Positions 6,021-10,713 of a DNA stretch of 10,713 nucleotides are shown piece by piece. A program made the translations under genes and the position numbers. Below the pieces are notes generated by a model. It had not been told where the DNA came from and did no database searches. It saw only the letters and a list, made by a program, of their open reading frames with translations. Source of the stretch: Flavobacteriales bacterium UBA7325 (GTDB lineage: Bacteria; Bacteroidota; Bacteroidia; Flavobacteriales_D; Crocinitomicaceae). Each line of letters opens with the position of its first letter. Positions within the stretch are counted from its first letter, which is position 1. The stretch covers positions 35,994 to 46,706 of the forward strand of contig DKPV01000048.1 of NCBI GenBank assembly GCA_002471375.1, in the 5' to 3' direction.

Positions 6021-6056
6021 TGTTACTATTGAATTAATTCGCGTTTGAATGTAACA
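6021..6056. repeat. Inverted repeat TGTTAC / GTAACA around an AT palindrome
   Basis: TGTTAC (6021-6026) and GTAACA (6051-6056) form a perfect 6-bp inverted repeat with further partial symmetry in the flanks. The 10-bp palindrome GAATTAATTC (6031-6040) lies between the arms, and a GAATTAA copy lies 18 bases before it at 6013. The site ends 29 bases before the DUF5686 start codon, a position suited to an operator. Function is inferred only from symmetry and place. Confidence 0.35.
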
Positions 6057-6085
6057 ATTTGTGCGGTAAATAGGTCTTACTCTCA

Positions 6086-8593
6086 ATGAATGTAAAATTA
6101 CTTCTTACATCACTTTTTCTAATGCTACTCTCAACGAATGTTTGGAGTCAGAGATTACTTAGTGGAGTTATATCTGATGAGGATGGCCATGCAATCCCAT
6201 CCGCGAAAATATTTGTCAAAAATGAAGCGGATCTAAGAACGATCGCAGATGATCAAGGGCGCTACCAAATGCGTCTTCTCGAAGGTGAGTATTTTCTTGT
6301 AGTTACCGCTTTGGGCTATGACGAACGAGAAGTTTATATCGCGATCTCAGAACAAGCAATTGTAAAAGAAATCACACTATTCACTGCAAATGTTCGCGAT
6401 TTTGAAGATGTAGGAGTCAAGGCGAAACGGACAAATCCAGGGCGAGAAATAATGCTCAAAGTTGTCGAGCGTCGTGACGCCATGAATCAATGGAATCGCC
6501 CACATACAGTTGAAGGCTATATACGCGCCACTGAAATAATAGAGCGCAAAGGGGATAAAGAACAAAAAAAGACAAAGGAAAAAGAACCGAATTCTGATCC
6601 CGACGGAATCGCAGATCCATTTGAGGAAGAACGGAAAAAAGCTGAGCAAGCGGCGCAGAAAGTTGCGAATAACATGAACCTTGTTGAATCACGATTCACA
6701 AGACACTTCGGATCTAAATCGAAAGTTAAAGAGATTAGAAATGCCTATGAACTCAGAGGTAAGAAATGGAATAACCTCTATTACACAACTACGGTAAAAT
6801 CGAATTTCAACTTCTTTCAAAACTTAATGCACCTGGATGACTTACATCAAACTCCTGTAAGTTCACCAATCTCTGTACCCGGAATACTTTCCTATAAATA
6901 CCGCCTCGATGCTCAATACATGGAGGGCGGTAGAAAAATTCATAAGATTAAAATCACAGCTCGAAACATCGCCACCACCACCCTGTCTGGCTATATCTAT
7001 ATAATTGATTCAACTTGGCTAGTTCAAAAACTGGACCTGATATTAGAAAAAGGAAACCTCTTAGTTTACGACTACTTTAATATTAAACAAGAGTTTGAAC
7101 ACCCAAATGACTCAACTTGCCTTTTAACGAAACAAGTCCTTGACTATGGCGTGAAGTATAAAAATGAAACTTCCACTTGCTCAACTGTTGCCACATTCAC
7201 GGATTACGATTTCAATCCCGACTTTCCTCCGAAATTTTTCGGAAATGAAGTAGCTGTAACAACGCAAGAGGCCTACGACAAGGATACGACTTATTGGAAA
7301 GAAAATAGAACAGGTGTTCTAACTCCAGAAGAGCAACGCTACATTATCGTTCAAGATAGTATTTATGATGCTCACCATCGCGTTGAGTATTTGGATTCTA
7401 TCGATGATGATTTCAATAAAATCACAGTATTAAAAGTCCTTTGGTTCGGTGTAGATCATCGTAATCGAGAAAAGAAGACACAATGGGGATTCAATTCACT
7501 CGCCGGATTAATCCAACCAATATATATCGCCGGACCTCGAATACAACCGGGGTACTCCTTTTTCAAAAAATGGGACAATGAACGCACACTTGATCATTTC
7601 ACTGATGCCTCCGTTGGAGTATTAAATGGTGATATTAAAGGTACGACTTGGGCCGCATACCGCTATAATCCGTTTCACTTTGGAACTATCAGCGGAAGCT
7701 TTTCACATGAGTTTGATGTAATCCGAGGGTACGATGCGATAACACAGATCTACAAACGTGACAATTTTATTGAGTCGACAGAAGCTCAAATCAATCATTT
7801 CTATGAAATAGCAAATGGACTTTATTTGAATGCTAATTTTAGCATGTCAGAAAGACGTAGTCTTGAAGGATATAAGTTTATCGATTTAGATGAAGTTCTT
7901 CCAAACAACGACCCTGACAAATTCCAGACCTATCAAGCCGCGATTACAACTTTCGAGCTGCGATACACTCCCTTCCAGAAATACATGAGGGAACCAAAAC
8001 GTAAAGTTGTCTTGGGCTCTAAATGGCCTACGTTGTATGCATACTACGAAAAAGGAATTCCGAAGATCTTTGGGAGTGACGTCGATCATGATTACATCAC
8101 AGCCGGCATAATACAAACGTTTAAAATTGGAACGATCGGAACCTCATCCTACCATGTCAAATCGGGTATGTTCCTAAGTGCAAAATCATTGAAAGACGCC
8201 GATCAGAAATTTCATAGAAGGAGTGATCCTATCTTCTTTTCAAATCCGCTGCATTCACTTCAATCACTCGATACTTTACTACCAACACAAAAGGCTTACC
8301 TAGAAGCACACTTCGTACATCATGATAATGGTTCGATCATTAACAAGATCCCATTCATGAAGAAAACGCGAATAGGATTAGTCTTCGGAGTTAGTGCATT
8401 GTACGTACCTGAGCATAACTGGCAACATTATGAAATGTTTGCCGGATTAGAACGGACATTCAAACTTGCAAGAAGAAGACTTAGAATTGGTGTCTACGGT
8501 GTTCTTTCTGATGGTAATCAAATTGCACCCCGACCGGGACTTAAAGTATCTTTCGACATAATGAGTCGAAGAAATATGAAGTGGAACTTCTAA
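6086..8593 (+). CDS. DUF5686 outer-membrane protein with carboxypeptidase-regulatory-like domain
   Basis: 835 residues. A signal peptide (1-21, cleavage after VWS) confirms the ATG at 6086. Residues about 23-100 form a carboxypeptidase-regulatory-like beta-sandwich (LSGVISDEDGHAIPSAKIFV, then DDQGRYQMRL and TALGYDERE), common at the N-terminus of TonB-linked and other Bacteroidota outer-membrane proteins. The DUF5686 region follows, opening with NPGREIMLKVVERRD (117-131). From about residue 480 to the end, aromatic alternating strands suggest a beta-barrel, ending in PGLKVSFDIMSRRNMKWNF with a terminal Phe as in many barrels. Between about residues 154 and 196 is a highly charged Lys/Glu/Asp-rich segment with coiled-coil character. 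No enzyme motif is visible and the family's role is unknown to me. It appears to be a single-gene unit with gaps on both sides. Confidence 0.87.
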   Translation: MNVKLLLTSLFLMLLSTNVWSQRLLSGVISDEDGHAIPSAKIFVKNEADLRTIADDQGRYQMRLLEGEYFLVVTALGYDEREVYIAISEQAIVKEITLFTANVRDFEDVGVKAKRTNPGREIMLKVVERRDAMNQWNRPHTVEGYIRATEIIERKGDKEQKKTKEKEPNSDPDGIADPFEEERKKAEQAAQKVANNMNLVESRFTRHFGSKSKVKEIRNAYELRGKKWNNLYYTTTVKSNFNFFQNLMHLDDLHQTPVSSPISVPGILSYKYRLDAQYMEGGRKIHKIKITARNIATTTLSGYIYIIDSTWLVQKLDLILEKGNLLVYDYFNIKQEFEHPNDSTCLLTKQVLDYGVKYKNETSTCSTVATFTDYDFNPDFPPKFFGNEVAVTTQEAYDKDTTYWKENRTGVLTPEEQRYIIVQDSIYDAHHRVEYLDSIDDDFNKITVLKVLWFGVDHRNREKKTQWGFNSLAGLIQPIYIAGPRIQPGYSFFKKWDNERTLDHFTDASVGVLNGDIKGTTWAAYRYNPFHFGTISGSFSHEFDVIRGYDAITQIYKRDNFIESTEAQINHFYEIANGLYLNANFSMSERRSLEGYKFIDLDEVLPNNDPDKFQTYQAAITTFELRYTPFQKYMREPKRKVVLGSKWPTLYAYYEKGIPKIFGSDVDHDYITAGIIQTFKIGTIGTSSYHVKSGMFLSAKSLKDADQKFHRRSDPIFFSNPLHSLQSLDTLLPTQKAYLEAHFVHHDNGSIINKIPFMKKTRIGLVFGVSALYVPEHNWQHYEMFAGLERTFKLARRRLRIGVYGVLSDGNQIAPRPGLKVSFDIMSRRNMKWNF

Positions 8594-8709
8594 CTAAATC
8601 TCTATAATTTTTATCAACGGAAGATTGAAAACTTGTGGATATCTATTCATTAAGCGTTTCCTAACCAAGCCTCTGAATCGCTAATTTTAACCTTCAACCG
8701 AAATTATCA
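8594..8709. other. Intergenic region between the DUF5686 gene and topB
   Basis: This 116-base AT-rich gap has no clear terminator and no full-consensus promoter. TAATTTTA at 8682-8689 is one base from the -7 pattern TAnnTTTG but has no TTG partner. TGTGGATAT at 8634-8642 is one base away from a DnaA box (TGTGGATAA). It stands alone, without clustered boxes or replication genes nearby, so an origin is not supported. Confidence 0.4.
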
Positions 8710-10713
8710 ATGAAGGTCTGTATAGCCGAAAAGCCAAGTGTCGCTAAAGATATTGCAGAAGTCCTCGGAGCAAAACAACGCAACGATGGCTACTGGGAAG
8801 GGAATGGTTATCAAGTAACTTGGACGTTTGGTCATTTGTGCACACTCAAAGAGCCGCATGACTACAATGAAAATTGGAAGTATTGGAAATTAGAAGACCT
8901 GCCCATTTTACCCCAAAATTTCGGAATTAAACTCATCCAGAACCAAGGCGTCGAAAAACAATTCAACACGATTGCCCGATTAGTACAGAACTGTGACGAA
9001 GTCATAAACTGCGGGGATGCCGGCCAAGAAGGAGAGCTCATCCAGAGATGGGTTTTACTAAAGGCAAAATGCAAAGCTCCCATCACCCGCTTATGGATTT
9101 CATCACTAACAGAAGAAGCCATTCGAGAAGGTTTTGACGATCTGAAAGACGCAACTAAATACGATAATCTTTACGCTGCCGGCAGTGCTCGAGCAATGGG
9201 CGATTGGATCCTCGGAATCAATGGAACACGATTATTCACTAAGAAATTTGGGCGAGGTAAAACTACCCTGTCAATTGGTAGAGTTCAGACCCCTACTCTC
9301 GCGATGATCGTTGCAAGACAAAAGGAAATCGATGGATTTACCTCGAAAGAATACTGGGAACTGAAAACCACATTCAAAGGGCAGGAATTTAATTGTCAAA
9401 TAGATCGATTGAACTCAGAAAAGAGAGCCCTCGGTGGACTTGCATACCTTAAGGAACGAGAATTCGAGATCACCTCCTTCGAGCAGAAAGAAGGCAAGGA
9501 AGGGAATCCTAGGTTGTATGATCTGACCTCGATTCAAGTTGATGCAAATAAGAAATTTGGCTTCTCGGCAGACGACACGTTAAAGCATGTTCAAAGCTTA
9601 TACGAAAAGAAACTTGTAACCTACCCAAGGGTTGACACGACATATTTATCAGAAGACTTACATCCAAAGATCCCGAGCATCTTGAAAGGGATGACTTATT
9701 ACTCTAGGCTAACCGAAAGTATCCTTCAAAAACCGATCGAGAAATCGAAAACGGTCTTTAACGACAAAAAAGTAACTGATCACCACGCCATAATACCGAC
9801 GGGCGTAGCTGTTTCTGGTATAACGCCAAATGAACAACAGATTTATGACTTAATTGCCCGTAGATTTATTGCTGTTTTTTATCCGCCTTGTATCGTGTCC
9901 AATACGACCGTTCTCGGTAAAGTTGGTGATCTAGAGTTCAAGGCAACAGGAAAACAAATTCTCAAACCAGGTTGGCGAGAAGTTTATCAGACGGATAAAA
10001 AGCCAGCCAAAGCGAAGGGAGAAGAATCGATAATGCCTCATTTCGAAGAAGGTGAAAAGGGTCCACATGAACCTGTTGTCCATAAAGGAAAAACCTCTCC
10101 TCCTAAGGCCTATACAGAAGCAACCCTTTTACGAGCAATGGAATCAGCAGGCAGGCAAGTCGATGATGAAGAAATGCGAGAATTAATGAAGGACAATGGG
10201 ATTGGCCGACCATCTACTCGCGCAAACATCATCGAAACGCTATTTCGAAGAAAGTATATTGAGAAAAAACGAAAAAACATTAATGCCACAAATACGGGAA
10301 TGGCATTAATTGACACTATTCAAAATGATCTGCTCAAAAGTGCGGAATTGACCGGTCAATGGGAGCAAAAGTTAAGACTCATTGAGAAAGGAGAGTACAA
10401 TCTCGATGTCTTCAAGCAAGAGTTATACGTCATGATGCGACAATTAACCGATGAAGTAATCTTCAACACTCCTAGCAGCGTTCAATTTTTTGATGAATCA
10501 GAAAAGAAACCCGCACCCAAAAAACGAGAGAAAAAAGTAATTAATTTTTCAACGATGGATTGCCCGAAATGTAATTCTTCAAAATTGATGAAAGGTAAGA
10601 CTGCAATAGGATGCTCTAACTTCAAAGCATGTGGATTCAAAGTTCCATTCGAACTAATGGGTAAGAAGCTTACAGAAAATCAACTCAGCGGACTCATTCA
10701 AAAAGGGAAGACC
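8710..10713 (+). CDS. topB: DNA topoisomerase III (3' end beyond window)
   Basis: Type IA topoisomerase, which cuts and passes single DNA strands to untangle replication and recombination intermediates. 668 codons are visible with no stop. By comparison with Bacteroidota relatives, only a few dozen residues should be missing. The start is fixed by MKVCIAEKPSVAKDIA, the opening of the TOPRIM domain with E7. The second TOPRIM motif reads GDAGQEGEL (102-110): D103 and E107 are present, but the position of the second Asp of DxDxEG is Gly105. The catalytic tyrosine is Y305 in VTYPRVDT. DHHAIIPTG, AYTEATLLRAME and GIGRPSTRANIIETL, all family motifs, follow. A C4 zinc ribbon lies near the end (C618, C621, C635, C641). 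The gene is preceded by a 116-base gap, so it probably has its own promoter. Chromosomal housekeeping use is most likely; topB is also found on conjugative elements, but no such gene is near. Confidence 0.97.
   Translation, partial: MKVCIAEKPSVAKDIAEVLGAKQRNDGYWEGNGYQVTWTFGHLCTLKEPHDYNENWKYWKLEDLPILPQNFGIKLIQNQGVEKQFNTIARLVQNCDEVINCGDAGQEGELIQRWVLLKAKCKAPITRLWISSLTEEAIREGFDDLKDATKYDNLYAAGSARAMGDWILGINGTRLFTKKFGRGKTTLSIGRVQTPTLAMIVARQKEIDGFTSKEYWELKTTFKGQEFNCQIDRLNSEKRALGGLAYLKEREFEITSFEQKEGKEGNPRLYDLTSIQVDANKKFGFSADDTLKHVQSLYEKKLVTYPRVDTTYLSEDLHPKIPSILKGMTYYSRLTESILQKPIEKSKTVFNDKKVTDHHAIIPTGVAVSGITPNEQQIYDLIARRFIAVFYPPCIVSNTTVLGKVGDLEFKATGKQILKPGWREVYQTDKKPAKAKGEESIMPHFEEGEKGPHEPVVHKGKTSPPKAYTEATLLRAMESAGRQVDDEEMRELMKDNGIGRPSTRANIIETLFRRKYIEKKRKNINATNTGMALIDTIQNDLLKSAELTGQWEQKLRLIEKGEYNLDVFKQELYVMMRQLTDEVIFNTPSSVQFFDESEKKPAPKKREKKVINFSTMDCPKCNSSKLMKGKTAIGCSNFKACGFKVPFELMGKKLTENQLSGLIQKGKT
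10279..10310 (-). terminator. Antisense terminator-like inverted repeat inside topB
   Basis: ATTAATGCCA (10279-10288) and TGGCATTAAT (10301-10310) are a perfect 10-bp inverted repeat with a 12-base loop. Read on the minus strand, the stem is followed by G and then TTTTTT, C, G, TTTTTT, which is terminator-like. On the plus strand no T-run follows, so topB transcription should not be stopped. The stem is AT-rich at its outer end, and the site lies within coding sequence, so function is uncertain. Confidence 0.35.

Larger units (their letters stand above)
5904..6085. other. Intergenic region upstream of the DUF5686 gene
   Basis: This 182-base stretch has no open reading frame I can support. 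It holds a repeated TTATCCTA pair (5917-5944), a GCGCGCGC tract (5974-5981), a TAAATTTG that fits the -7 promoter pattern at 5995-6002 but lacks a TTG upstream, and an inverted repeat with an AT palindrome at 6021-6056. A weaker promoter candidate for the downstream gene is TTG at 6045-6047, then 19 bases, then TAAATAGG at 6067-6074. No terminator for the upstream operon is visible. Confidence 0.5.

Noticed and set aside
7228..7243. Short palindrome TCCGAAA / TTTCGGA in the DUF5686 gene
   Set aside because: It is a short hairpin in coding sequence with no T-run after it; such palindromes are expected by chance at this length.
8634..8642. DnaA-box-like TGTGGATAT
   Set aside because: It is a single site with one mismatch and no clustered boxes, AT-rich unwinding region or replication gene nearby, so it is not evidence of an origin.
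1..10713. Mobile element, CRISPR array, toxin-antitoxin or defence system
   Set aside because: No transposase, integrase, repeat-spacer pattern, nuclease or small toxin pair was seen on either strand. TopB alone is not evidence of a conjugative element.

Overview
The window looks like a chromosomal segment of a Bacteroidota bacterium, most likely a member of Flavobacteriales. Four signs support this: a type IX secretion (Por) C-terminal sorting domain on the first protein, a DUF5686 outer-membrane protein with a carboxypeptidase-regulatory-like domain, promoters of the Bacteroidota form TTG-N19-TAnnTTTG, and A-rich start regions without strong Shine-Dalgarno sequences. Base composition looks moderately AT-rich and even throughout. 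I see no insertion sequence, phage gene, CRISPR array or other mobile element.

Left part (1-1575): the 3' end of a secreted CotH-family (spore coat kinase-like) protein runs into dgkA with a TAATG overlap. A two-way intrinsic terminator follows, then tRNA-Phe(GAA) on the minus strand. The tRNA has its own textbook promoter, so the terminator serves two converging transcription units.

Middle part (1593-5903): the tRNA promoter and a coaX promoter lie back to back. From coaX a tight plus-strand cluster runs through a predicted outer-membrane beta-barrel protein, a periplasmic TPR protein with eight cysteines, and lptC (lipopolysaccharide transport). A small two-helix membrane protein comes next and may have its own promoter. 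Gaps are an 8-base overlap, 20 bases, 3 bases and 32 bases. The theme is envelope construction, with one CoA-synthesis gene at the head. A terminator-shaped hairpin lies inside the first codons of lptC.

Right part (5904-10713): a 182-base gap with short repeats precedes a large DUF5686 outer-membrane protein. After a 116-base gap comes topB (DNA topoisomerase III), which runs off the window probably a few dozen codons before its end. topB carries a perfect 10-bp inverted repeat that would read as a terminator on the opposite strand.

Most genes here are ordinary housekeeping or envelope genes, and I did not find a clearly new multi-gene system. The points most worth a second look are the hairpin inside lptC, the antisense terminator-like hairpin in topB, the apparently leaderless coaX promoter, the cysteine-rich TPR protein and the unidentified small membrane protein.
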